Below are positions 45,145 to 56,445 of a stretch of DNA of 64,000 bases, one piece after another; the stretch's first letter is position 1, and the number at the start of each line of letters is the position of its first letter. The position numbers and the translations under genes are program-made. The stretch covers positions 1-64,000 of the forward strand of contig JAMWFC010000118.1 of NCBI GenBank assembly GCA_027475525.1, given 5' to 3'. Below the pieces are notes generated by a model, which was not told the origin of the DNA, made no database searches, and was given only the letters and a program-made list of their open reading frames with translations. The DNA is from Macrolepiota albuminosa. Its lineage: Eukaryota > Basidiomycota > Agaricomycetes > Agaricales > Agaricaceae.

Positions 45145-48100
45145 TCTCCAGCGTAGGCGCCGCCTGCTAAACCAGTCGGCAGAAGGCATAGCTCCTTCCC
45201 ACCCATCAACTCCACAACCACTCTCCAGCGTAGGCGCCGCCTGCTAAACCAGTCGGCAGAAGGCATAGCTCCTTCCCACCCATCAACTCCACAACCACCT
45301 GGTGCCTTACCGGGTCTCTCTTTAGCCCAGGAACTACAGAACGCCACTGTAGACGCTTTTCCTGATCTCTTCCCACATTCTCTCGATTATAGTGCCGACG
45401 ACCCCTTAGCGTCGCCATTTACCGTACCGCAACCAGTCACTCCCATTACTCCGCTAACGCCTCTTTCACAACTCATTTCTCTTACCCCGTCGCCAATACC
45501 TAGAACTCCTTCCCCACATCCGCTAACCGAACTCGCCAACACCGTCGCCATGGAACAACAAGTCCAGCGCATGCCGCCACGCAACCACTTCTCGGCACCG
45601 AAATGGGACGAGTCCAAGCCACGGGAGCTCTCCCAGTATTTTAAGGAGTTGGAGTATCTATTCAGAGATTGTAACATTACCGACCACACGCAGATGAAGG
45701 AGTACGCGGCAAGATACGTATCATATGACACGGCAGAGACGTGGACAGGTCTTACCGAGTTTGCCGCCTTTGTTCCTGCCGCCCCGCCAGCTCCAGCCCA
45801 AGGCGCTTCGTATGAGGACTGGAAGACGGCAGTGATCCAGCTGTACCCTGGCGCCGAGGAGGCTACCCGATACACGGTAAACGAGCTCCAGAAACTAGTT
45901 CAGGAATCCTTCGACAGTGGCACATCGTCGCTTGGCGCATTCTCTACGTATTACCGCGAGTTCCAGAAAATCGCTAGGTGGCTTCTGCAGAACGGCAAGC
46001 TCTATATTAACGAGGAGCGTCGCCTATTCCAACAAGGCATCCCGACTTCGCTTTGGACTCGTATTGCTCGTCGCCTAGAGATAGTTCATCAGGCCCATCA
46101 CCCAGACGAGCCCTATAACGTTGCCGACGTCTTTGAAGCCGGTAAATGGGTTCTCAAGGGAACGGACACTGGCGTTGGACTGCAGCGCGCTAGGACGAGC
46201 CCACCCCCTGAGCGAACTAACGGTATTATTCCCATCCCACCTCCCGCTGCCGACTTCGTTAAGAAGGAGGAGCTCAATGCTGCTATTACCGCGGCTGTTG
46301 CTTCCGCTATGACACGCATCGAAACCATGATTACCACCAACCTGACTGCTAACCGACCCGCTAACGTACCCGCACCTGGCCCTTGCCACTTCTGTGGGGA
46401 AATTGGCCACACCATGACTAGAGGACGCTGCGCTACCCTCGAGAATTACATTTGGCAAGGTAGAATTCGACGGGCTATCGACGGCAAGATAGTTCTCACT
46501 ACTGGCGCCATCATTCCCAACTACCCAGACAAGAAGTCCTTCCAGGAGCGAGTTGATGAATGGCATAGGCGCAATCCAGGACAAATCGTTACCGGCACGC
46601 TATCTGGCAACGCCAACCCCGACCCCGAACAGGCGACCCAACAGCAGATGATTCACGAGGTCCTACACTTCGACAGCGTTGGCGACCATCCTACTTTCTT
46701 GCGGGAAGAACGTATCGCCAAGCTCCAACAGGAGCTGGATTCGCTTTCGACAGCGTTGGCGACCATCCTACTTTCTTGCGGGAAGAACGTATCGCCAAGC
46801 TCCAACAGGAGCTGGATTCGCTAAGAATCAGGTCTTTGATGGGGTTGAAGTTAAGCAGCCTAAACAACCTCTTAAAGGATACAAGCCAATGCCTCCCGCT
46901 AGCAAGTTACCGACACCTGCTCCTGCCGCACCTCCTGCCACTACCCCTGATACTGCTCCAGAACCATCGTCGTCCGCTACCGTCTTTGCCGCCTCTCCAT
47001 CCCTATTCAGGGATTCCCGACCGTTATCACGCTCCCGCACAACGAAACTTTGCCGCTCCCGAGAAACGTCCTGAGGGTGGCTACCGACCTACCGCGCCAA
47101 TTTTCGACATCGAAAAATCGAACCACGTTTTTAACCGCATCATGAAAACCCACGTCACCTTGTCAGTAGAAGAACTTTGTAGTATTGCTCCCGACGTAAC
47201 CACGTTTTTAACCGCATCATGAAAACCCACGTCACCTTGTCAGTAGAAGAACTTTGTAGTATTGCTCCCGACGTCGCAACCAAGTCAAAACGGCAGTCAC
47301 TCCCCGACGACCCTTGGCGACAGCTGTTGCCGAGGTTGATGAACTCGACGATGCGCTCCCTGGTTTTTCTGTTACCGTCGACTCGCTGGACGCTGAAGAA
47401 TCTCCTGCCGACACCATCGCTAACGCCACCTCTGTGGATCCAGTGGAGACCTACCTTAGGTCGGTAGACCATGAAGAAGACCCAGCAATCCTTACCGTCG
47501 CTCAAGAATCGCACGCTATCCGCTCGGTAGCGCTAACCGTAGACAACAAGCACGAAGTAGAGGCAATCGTGGATAGCGGGTCTCAGATTATTTCTATGGC
47601 AGCAGAAGTCGCTAACGATCTAGGCCTCATTTACGACCCTACATCGTGGATAGCGGGTCTCAGATTATTTCTATGGCAGCAGAAGTCGCTAACGATCTAG
47701 GCCTCATTTACGACCCTACGTTATACTAAACATGCAGAGCGCTAACGGTACTGGACAGATCCCTCGGCCTCGCCAAGAATGTGCCGTGCACCCTTGGCGA
47801 CATTACGTTTTATCTTCAAATCCACATTTTACGTTCCCCGGCTTACGACTTACTACTCGGCAGACCTTTCGACGTCTTGGCGCGATCAGTCGTCAAAACA
47901 GTTACCGACGAGGAAACGACCCTCACAATTAGCGACCCCAATTCCGGAATCCGACGAACGGTGCCAACGTTCCCTAGGGGACAACGAAAAGGCGCCCGCG
48001 CTAAGCCCCCGGAGTTTACCGACCAGCACGCCAACGAGCCTCCCCACCGGTGTTTTCACAGACCATCGAGGAGGTGATTGGCGACGATCACGGAGATGTA

Positions 48101-51100
48101 GCGCTAACGCTGGAATATGACCATTCAACTGGTCTTGTAACTGTTATGTCTACTGCTTTTCTTGACCAAGACGTTTTAACTACTTTACCCGCTACCGACG
48201 CAGAGCTGGTCTTGTAACTGTTATGTCTACTGCTTTTCTTGACCAAGACGTTTTAACTACTTTACCCGCTACCGACGCAGAGATTTCCCAGAAAAATCAA
48301 AATATTACCGACTCCTCTCTTGCCTACTTGTACCTTACCGCTTCCGAATCTTTTCAAAATATAGCGTCTACCGATACTTATCTCACCACTCTTCCCGGAG
48401 CCTCGTCTACCTTACCGCTTCCGAATCTTTTCAAAATATAGCGTCTACCGATACTTATCTCACCACTCTTCCCGGAGCCTCGTCCCTGCCGTTCTTGGAC
48501 TTGCCGCTCCTCAGGCTACAGTTCCCCTTTCCACCTCTGTTTATAACCAGCTAACGCTCCCAAAAGGAAAGGGGTACAAGTTAAAAAGAAATATAAGCCA
48601 GTTGCGCTTAAAACAAAACCCGTCGCTACGCACTCTCCCGAGACTTTCAGAATCGAGCGCCAGATCATTGGCGACCCTCTTGCCGACATACCGACCTTAT
48701 CACCGAATCCGCCACCGAGACTTTCAGAATCGAGCGCCAGATCATTGGCGACCCTCTTGCCGACATACCGACCTTATCACCGAATCCGCCACCTTTCAGC
48801 CCACAGGACGTTTTACCACGGAGCGCCAGCAGCAGTTCGCCAAGGAGCACGACACAGGATTTTTGACCAAAGATGAGTTGAATGTCCTTACCGATCTCGT
48901 CGCTAAGCAGGATAAAGCCTTTGCTTGGGAGGACTCAGAACGCGGCAGCCTACGTACGGATTTCTTCCCGCCAGTCGTCATCCCGACCATTCCTCACGTA
49001 CCGTGGACTGAGCACAACCGACCGTTACCGCCTGGAATTGAAGCCGAGGTCTGCCAAATCATTAGGACCAAGATACAGGCTGGCGTCTACGAGCCCTCCA
49101 ATAGTTCTTACCGCTCCCGTTGGTTCTGCGTCCTCAAATTAGGACCAAGATACAGGCTGGCGTCTACGAGCCCTCCAATAGTTCTTACCGCTCCCGTTGG
49201 TTCTGCGTCCTCAAAAGAACGGCAATCTACGCATAGTCCACAGTCTTGAGCCGCTGAATAGAGTAACCATACGACACTCTGGCGTACCGCCTTTCCCTGA
49301 CACTTGCCGAGTCCTTTGCCGGGCGTATCTGTGGCGCCACCCTTGATCTCTACGTTGGCTACGATGAACGCTTAATACACCCCTCTTCCCGTGACCTCAC
49401 CACCTTTCAAACTCCGTTTGGCGCCTTGCGCCTAGTCACCTTACCGATGGGCTGGACAAACTCAGTCCCTATATTCCACGACGACATCACTTTCATCCTC
49501 CAACCCGAGATACCGCATAACGTCCTTAGCTTCATCGACGACGTTGGCGTCAAAGGCCCCAAAGACTGGCGACTCGTGAACGGGAGATACCGCATAACGT
49601 CCTTAGCTTCATCGACGACGTTGGCGTCAAAGGCCCCAAAGACTGGCGACTCGTGAACGGTTACCGGCAACCCATCCCGACAACTCCAACATTCGCTTAG
49701 CGCTATGGGACTTTTTCCAGCTGCTCAATCGAGTCCTCAACGATGAAGTATAGCGGTGGTACGTTTAGCGGTCACAAACTCCTCCTTTGCGCGCCAAGGT
49801 TCAAAATACTTGGTCACATCTGCACTCCCGACGGACGCGTTCCCGACGAGTCTCGCTCCTCCTTTGCGCGCCAAGGTTCAAAATACTTGGTCACATCTGC
49901 ACTCCCGACGGACGCGTTCCCGACGAGTCTCGCTAGCACTCCTAGAGCGCTGGGGTCCTTGCCGCGACTTATCTGAAGTTCGCGCCTTTCTTGGCACCGT
50001 TGGCGTTCTTAGGATATTCGTCAAAAACTTTGCCCATCGCGCACACGCCCTTAACCGACTCACCCGCGCCAACGAGCCCTTCGAATTTGGGCCAGACCAG
50101 GTTACCGCACAACGAGACTTGGTAAAAGCCTTGCAAGACGCCAAGCCCCTAGTCCCCATCGACTATAGCTCTGCCGACCCTGTTATCTTGGCGGTGGATA
50201 CCTCGTACATTGCCGTTCCAAGCCCCTAGTCCCCATCGACTATAGCTCTGCCGACCCTGTTATCTTGGCGGTGGATACCTCGTACATTGCCGTTGGTTAC
50301 TTCTGTGCCAGTGCCTTAGCGACAATCGGAAACAGCGACGCTACAACCGCTTTGGGTCCATCACGCTAAACGACAGGAATCTCGCTACAGTCAGCCTAAG
50401 CTAGAGCTCTATGGGCTTTCAAAACCTTCCGGTCGCTAAAGATGTATTTGATTGGCGTGCGCAACCTTATTGTTGAAGTCGACGCTAGGTACATCAAAGG
50501 CATGCTGCAGAATCCCGACATCCAGCCATCCGCTAGCATGAATCGGTGGGTAGTCGCTATCCTTATGTTTCACTTTGAGTTGGTACACGTCAAGAGCTCT
50601 TTCCACGGACCAGATGGACTCTCTAGGCGACCACGGCAGCCTGGCGACCCGGCAGTGGACCCACAGGCTGATAGCGATTTCGAGGACTGGATCGACCGAC
50701 TACATGGTTTCGTACACCTTATTCAACAGCCAATTCCCTTACTACGACGGCAACAGTCTGCCAGCATCCTTCTACATCCCATTGTCCCTTACCGCCCCGA
50801 GACCTTTAGCGCACCCCTCACATTCTACACGGCAAGCATTTTCAGTCAAAATTCGCCTCCAGTAAAAGTCGTACAGGAACCCCAGTCGCTAAGAGAAGAC
50901 AGCAAAAACCTGACCTACGATGCCGTTCCCCGATCCGCCAAGGCAAAGGCAGAGGACAGTCGTCTGTTAATAGTTGAACAATGGCTACAAGACCTTAAGC
51001 GACCCACAGGCCTTACCGACGAACAATACGCTACCTTTATCCGCTATGCTACCCGCTTCTTCTTTACCGACAGCCGACTTTGGCGACGAAATCGAGATGG

Positions 51101-51287
51101 CGCTCACAAGCTGATCATCAAGCCAGAAAGTCGCTTATGAGTCTTGCGCGCTATGCATGACGAGCTAGGACATAGAGGTCTGTACGCTACTCGAGCTTCT
51201 CTGCTAGAACCTTATGAGTCTTGCGCGCTATGCATGACGAGCTAGGACATAGAGGTCTGTACGCTACTCGAGCTTCTCTGCTAGAAC
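45145..51287 (+). repeat. 77-bp tandem duplications in A2 (twelve, plus one in its 3' LTR)
   Basis: Starts: 45145, 46669, 47121, 47566, 48129, 48331, 48639, 49061, 49507, 49779, 50141 and 51134, with another at 56292. Small deletions relative to A1 and A3 cluster just after many of them. Confidence 0.9.
45550..48077 (+). CDS. gag: A2 gag-pro (frame broken by 77-bp duplications)
   Basis: ATG 45550 (MEQQVQRMPPRNHFSAPKWD). The frame continues through the zinc knuckle CHFCGEIGHTMTRGRC (~46385-46432) and lacks the Arg-to-stop changes of A1 and A3. After 46669 come repeated 77-bp duplications (46669, 47121, 47566) with one- to three-base losses beside them, plus a lost piece near 46985. The protease motif VDSGSQI is at ~47569-47590 and the end CFHRPSRR at 48077. 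As read it is not translatable in one frame, though the damage may be technical. Confidence 0.82.
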
Positions 51288-52400
51288 ATTCTGGTGGCCA
51301 CACGCTAGTGCCGACATCGCCTGGTACATTAGGACTTGCCACCTTGCCAAATTCAACAGACACGCCAAGTGCTCATACCGCCAACCATTGCAACGCCAGC
51401 TCCCCTCTTCAGCAAAATCTACGTCGACACCATGCACATGCCCAAATCTGGTCGCTACAAGTACATCATTCAAGGTCGTTGCTCGCTAATCCACTGGCCT
51501 GAATTTCGAATGCTGCAGAGAGAAAATACAGAGGCGGTCGCCAAGTGGCTATTTGAGGACGTCATTTGCCGTTGGGAAGCGCTAAGAGAAATCGTCACGG
51601 ATAACGGTGCGCCCATCATCAAAGCACTAACATATCTCGCCAAGAAATACAATATCCATCATATTCGAGTATCTGGCTGCAACAAACGCGCCAATGGCCT
51701 GGTAGAGAGACCACACTTTGACGTTCGGCAAGCGCTTTTCAAGGCAGTCGATGGCGACGAGTCTCGTTGGAGTGAAGCGACTTATTCAGTATTTTGGTCG
51801 GAAAGAGTTACCATTCGTAAGCGCATGGGTTGTTCTCCCTATTACGCGGCTACTGGCACCCATCCTTTACTCCCTGCCGACATCATAGAAGCGACCTACC
51901 TTCAGCCAGCACCCAATAGCATCTTAGCGACTACCGATCTTATCGCCAGACGAGCTATTGACCTCCAACGAAGGAAAGAAGATTTAGAGCGACTCCACGA
52001 GGTAGTCTTTAGCGCCCGTCGCCAAGCAGCCCTACGATTCGAAACCGAGCATAGCGCTACCATCAAAGATTACAACTTCCCGAGAGGAGCGCTAGTGCTT
52101 ATGCGTAACTCCAAAATCGAAACTTCATACAACAAGAAAATGCGCCCTCGCTATCTAGGACCTTTGGTAGTTATCTCTCGTAACCGTGGAGGCGCTTACG
52201 TGCTCTGTGAATTAGATGGTTCAGTACTACATCGACCTGTTGCCGCTTTTCGCCTATTGCCGTATCTCGCCAGAGAACACATTGACTTGCCGCTTGAAGC
52301 GCTAGATATCGACACCGCCAAACTTAGGGAACTTGAAGAAACAGAATTACTGGACGATGAGGACTTACCGACTCTAGTTGAAGAAGAAGAACCAGATTAG
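48050..52400 (+). CDS. pol: A2 pol (frame broken by 77-bp duplications)
   Basis: The same domains as A1: RT with FIDDVGVKG (~49530-49556), RNase H, the integrase finger (~51221-51350), DTMHM (~51430), DNGAPI (~51603) and VERPHF (~51705). A clean 354-codon frame covers most of the integrase and the GPY/F-like end. Duplications start at 48129, 48331, 48639, 49061, 49507, 49779, 50141 and 51134. Many one- or two-base losses follow them (for example near 48545, 49215, 49305, 50302 and 50410). Confidence 0.82.
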
Positions 52401-52831
52401 AAAAGAATATATATTGATAAGCTCTTTCTTTCTATTACTTATCTTACTTATCTTTCTTGCCGATACTTACTGTACTATATTCCACAGACAATTCCTTACG
52501 TAGTCAAGTCGCAGCGCTAGCGTGTCGCCAACGCTTAGCGCATTGCGCAACTCTCGCCAAGGGTTTTTCGCTATGATGATTTACTGAGCGTTTCCCTTTT
52601 CCTCAAAATTTGTCTAAGTCCCTCACATATTACTGTTCTTGCTAATACCTACCTCAGAATACTTACCGCTTGCTTTCTCTCTGTTATACTTTCCTTGCGC
52701 TCTGCCGCTACGCTAACTCAGATTATTGGACTCAATTCCTCCACTCGGTAGGGAAACACCAAAATTATATAAAGAAGTTGAGGCGCCAACAAAAATATAT
52801 GTACAAACGGCCTATCTACGCTAAGGTCCGT
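52401..52831. other. A2 convergent intergenic region
   Basis: Pol and the accessory gene converge here. It contains the conserved block (~52558-52605) shared with A1 and, reversed, with B. Confidence 0.55.
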
Positions 52832-55266
52832 TTAATCGCTAACATCATCCATCGACAAGGAGGCGTCGGAAAGTGGGAGGGAAGAATCGCGAAGGGGTAA
52901 GAGGTCGCCAGGTAGGATGTCGTTAGCGGTTTGCCAATCCAGAGCGGCTTGGCAATCCGCTTGGTAATCACGCAGTACCTGCAAGCTGCGACCCAAATTG
53001 GAATAGCGCAAGCGAAGCGCCATAAGCTGGCCTCGGACACGTTCCCGCTCCCGACCCATTGCTGCCTCCATCGTTGCCGCCCTACTTGAGAACCTCTCCA
53101 GCATCTCCCGTGGGTTAAGTGCCACCACCGGGTACACGAGGTCTTGTCCCAGCCAGTGGAACGCGTTGCCTGTAACCGTTGGCTGCGGCTGAGGGGTCCA
53201 GGCAGGATTAATCCTGGCGACCACGGGACGCCTGGGCTCCAACCCGGCAACGTCCTCGGGGTCTGAGACTTCCCAGGGGGCAACGTTACCGTAGGGAGGT
53301 AGCCAGTGCCACTCTGGCTCCTCCCTGGCAACTCCTGCCGCGCCCTCGACTTCTGCCACTACCTCCCTTGCCGATGCCTCTCCCTCACCCTCTCCCGCTA
53401 CCGCCTCCTTGGCGGGGGCCTCTTCCTCGTCACCTTCGCGCTGGGTCGCCAAAGTCTCGTCTGGCTCCCCCTCCGCGTCCTCGTCACCAGCCATAGCCAT
53501 AGGGCTTCCCGCTCCCCTTGCTGCCATTGCCGAGGGTTCCACCTCCTGAGGATCTTCCCTTGGCGGCGGGTCCACTACCGCGTCGTCCTCATCGGCAGCA
53601 GGCAGAGAAACCCCCCTCAGGTGGATAGGGGAAAGTAACTTGCTAGGCCCGGCTTCAGTGTCCCTCGGCGGCAGGCGGCTGGCGGCAAGCGCTTTCTCCA
53701 ACTCCTCCATCTCCACGTCTCCAGGGGTAGAGGGAGGAGACTCCACCCGCGCACGTTTGGCCTTGCCCTTCCCCTTGGCAGGGGAAGAGACTTGTCGTTT
53801 TGAAGGGACCGTAGTCCCTTGGCGCTCTCCGGCGCCACGGTTGCCGACTGTTGCAGACTCGTCCCCTTGACGCGTCGGCAGCGCCAGGGAACTCTTGCTA
53901 ATCGTCGCCGCATCGCCAGCGGCCTGCTTCTTCCTCTCCCCCTCAACGAACTCCCGCGCCCTTTTGACGAGGACGGCACGCTTGAAAGTGCGCTCCACTA
54001 CCGCGTCGGGAGCTCCACCGCGTTCGCGACTCTTAGCGCCGTCCAGAGTGCAGGCCCGTTTAAGCGTACCGCACCGGTAGCAGGGCTGGCCACCAGTGGG
54101 GTACCAACACCCCTCTGGGTCGTTGTCGGCCCAGCACTTGTCGCACTACAAGAATGTTAACGAAAGCGGCAAGGAAAGCCAAAGTGCTTACCGCCCCTTG
54201 GGAGTCCTTGAACTCCCGCCTTGCCGCTGGGCTTGCCGTCTTCTTGTCCTTCATCTCCGGCAAGACCACCCCCGCCTCCATTCCTCCATCCAAAACCGCC
54301 TCATCTCGTCTTGCCACCAACAAACCCTTCAGCTCTGCGTCGCTAAAGGAAGTTTGCGTTGGCGCCTGTCAACTGGTTGGTTAGCAGGGAAAGTACCTTG
54401 GCGTAACGAACTTACCGTGTAACGAGGGGCGGCAGCCTTGCGAGACTTAGAATGGGATAAACGATAAGCGCCAGCGGTAACAACGCACAAACTTACCTTC
54501 TTCTTTAAAGTCTTGCCAGGCTTGACCGGAGAGCCCGATGTGCTTGCCGGCAGTGCTGGGCTCTGGGCACTACCGGCGCGGGAATCCTTCCCACCAGACA
54601 CCTGCCTCCTTGCAATTGGCGACCTCTCACTGGCTACCAGGGTCTCGCCAACGACCTCTCGCTCCTCTAAGGCCTTGGTCCTCTCCTTGGCGTCACGGGA
54701 GGCCTCTTCCAGCACACTCTCGCGGATAGCCGCCATCTCAGCGTCCACCTGCAAATTAGCAAGAGGCGCTAACACCTCTTGTTTGCTATGGGGAGACAGA
54801 TCAGACCACAGCTAAGTCAGAAATCAAAAATCAGAGATACTTACTCAGGCGCGGGAGCGCTTACCGTCATCGGCAAGGCGCCAGAGAGGATATCCTCCAA
54901 CTCGTCCTCAATGGTAGGGACAGGAGGAGGCGCCTAGGAACCTAATCAGCCAGCGACACGGCAAAGACTAAAAGCACTTACAAAGCGAGAAAACGGCGCT
55001 AACCACTCCGCGCCACGATTATCCACATAGCGGGCTCGGCACCACTCCCGCACCTCAATCTCCTTATCCCAGCCTACGCCAAGGACACGGACCTCGTACC
55101 AACGCTCCAATAACTTCATAACCGCGATGACCAAATTTGAAGGCGCCTCCGCGCCCACACCCTCGATGCGCCTAACGAAATTATTTGCCTTAGCGATGTA
55201 TGCGTAGGCGGCTTCTTGAGCAGCCTGAGACGGGACTGGAGGCGGAGTTGGAATTCGGAAAGACAT
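52832..55266 (-). CDS. A2 antisense accessory gene: Zn2Cys6-like protein, 728 aa
   Basis: Intact six-exon gene: 55266-54982, 54933-54865, 54811-54497, 54445-54416, 54365-54192, 54145-52832. Every intron is phase 0 with GT..AG ends and 46-53 nt. Residues 1-95 form the N-terminal module (RRIEGVGAEAPSNLV..VREWCRARY). Residues 119-223 are charged and helical (EEASRDAKERTKALEEREV). Residues 292-323 are the Cys cluster C-x2-C-x8-C-x8-C-x2-C-x6-C (CDKC..C..CYRCGTLKRAC), close to fungal Zn2Cys6 but with x8 in the first half. An NLS-like KGKGKAKRARVE is at 415-426, with an acidic region at ~490-560. A helical Arg/Glu/Leu-rich end lies at ~625-705. The start is ~170 bp from the 3' LTR and transcription runs toward pol. 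There is no signal peptide or membrane segment, so it is not an env gene. The likely role is nuclear regulation of the element (inference). Confidence 0.85.
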
Positions 55267-55332
55267 ATTTTTTTAATAGAGCGCCAGGTAAAAATGTGGA
55301 GGAGAGACGAAGTCCAAACTCATGCGCCAGGA

Positions 55333-55339
55333 CTATAAA
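55333..55339 (-). promoter_or_regulatory. TATA-like element of A2 accessory gene
   Basis: On the minus strand TTTATAG, about 70 bp before the ATG at 55266. Weaker than the B TATA box. Confidence 0.4.
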
Positions 55340-55399
55340 CCAAATCTCAAGAACGCACGGGCCACTTGTCACAAAAACGGTAACAGTAGCCTTATTTGG

Positions 55400-55415
55400 T
55401 GACTGAGGACAGTCA
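55400..55415. promoter_or_regulatory. Inverted repeat in A2
   Basis: TGACTGAGGACAGTCA, the same dyad as in A1 and B, placed between the PPT and the accessory-gene promoter. Confidence 0.65.
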
Positions 55416-55426
55416 ATTTTTCAGTT

Positions 55427-55435
55427 GGGGGGAGA
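55427..55435 (+). promoter_or_regulatory. A2 polypurine tract
   Basis: GGGGGGAGA before TGATAGG of the 3' LTR. Confidence 0.85.
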
Positions 55436-56445
55436 TGATAGGACCCTATACAGGTTAGGCGCATCAACGGCAGGCTCGGCACCGGCTCCAGAAACCTTGC
55501 CGCACTCGTCCCGAACTTAGCGCACGCGTTCTACCTATTTTAAGCCATTTCTGACGGCCGCGCACGGCAAGAAGCAGATCCAATCAATGATAGCGCCGAC
55601 GGCAGCAGGAATGACAACTGACAGATGGCATCAGTCACTGACGACAGCGCTTAGCAAGAAGCTTGATGATCTATCAAAAACTGACGGACAGCTTAGCGTT
55701 TGACCTTGGCGTCTGACACCGCTTACCGTCTCGATTTGGCGCCCAACGTCGCTTAGGTGTTCTGACAGACAGAAGGGTGATGGATTGATGGTTTAGCACC
55801 GCGATCTGCCGCCTGGTGGCGCCAAGGGTCCTCAAAGGACGGTAGGGATCGGAAACCGTTGGAGCTACCCCTATGAAATTTTCCAGTTTACCGCACTTTG
55901 GCGATGGTTGGTCACTGGCGACGGTGAACTCCTTGTAGTATATATATTACTTACCGACTTGTACATCCACCATCAGAACAATAGACCACAGTTTACTCCC
56001 CTTTCCTCAGTCTCCCTTACGCTACGGTCGGCAACGTCAAACTCATCGGCAGTTGCAGACGCTCGCCAACACTCGACATACTCGCGCCTTGCAACTACGG
56101 CAGGCATTATCGACGCTTAGAACTTCGCTAAGCTTATCGTGCTCTTGCCGCTCACCCTTGCCGTCTTCACTTACCGCATTTCCTTAGGCGCTTTACCTTA
56201 GCGCTTGACACTTGCCGACCCCGTTACCGACTTTTCTCATTTTCTTAGGCGCGTTCTCTGGGACCTGCCCGGGACTCCTCATATTACTTTTAGCGCGCCC
56301 AACGCAAGCTCTTGGTCCGGTAACACTACTGCTACATTTGTTGCTGACCAAAACTTTGGGCGTCATCAAGCGCGCCCAACGCAAGCTCTTGGTCCGGTAA
56401 CACTACTGCTACATTTGTTGCTGACCAAAACTTTGGGCGTCATCA
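55436..56445 (+). repeat. A2 3' LTR (1010 bp with one 77-bp duplication)
   Basis: A 77-bp duplication starts at 56292. Without it the LTR is 933 bp, 18 bp shorter than the 5' LTR because of one deletion near 56023. Confidence 0.9.

Larger units (their letters stand above)
44142..56445 (+). mobile_element. Ty3/gypsy element A2, nested in the A3 LTR
   Basis: Complete family A element with GCGC target copies (44138-44141, 56446-56449). Removing it rebuilds the A3 LTR GGCCGCGCACGGCAAGAAG. The LTRs are nearly identical, so it is young. Its first ~110 bp of U3 differ from the A0/A1/A3 type, defining a subfamily. The stretch 46.7-51.4 kb is full of 77-bp duplications and small indels and is poorly assembled. 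The antisense accessory gene downstream is intact. Confidence 0.92.

Noticed and set aside
46669..51287. 77-bp repeats as a CRISPR array, minisatellite or programmed repeat
   Set aside because: The repeated sequences differ at every site. Only the offset is constant, and each occurs twice with no spacer.
52832..55266. Accessory gene as an env-like third ORF
   Set aside because: It is on the opposite strand to pol, spliced, has no signal peptide or membrane helix, and carries a Cys cluster and NLS-like stretch instead.
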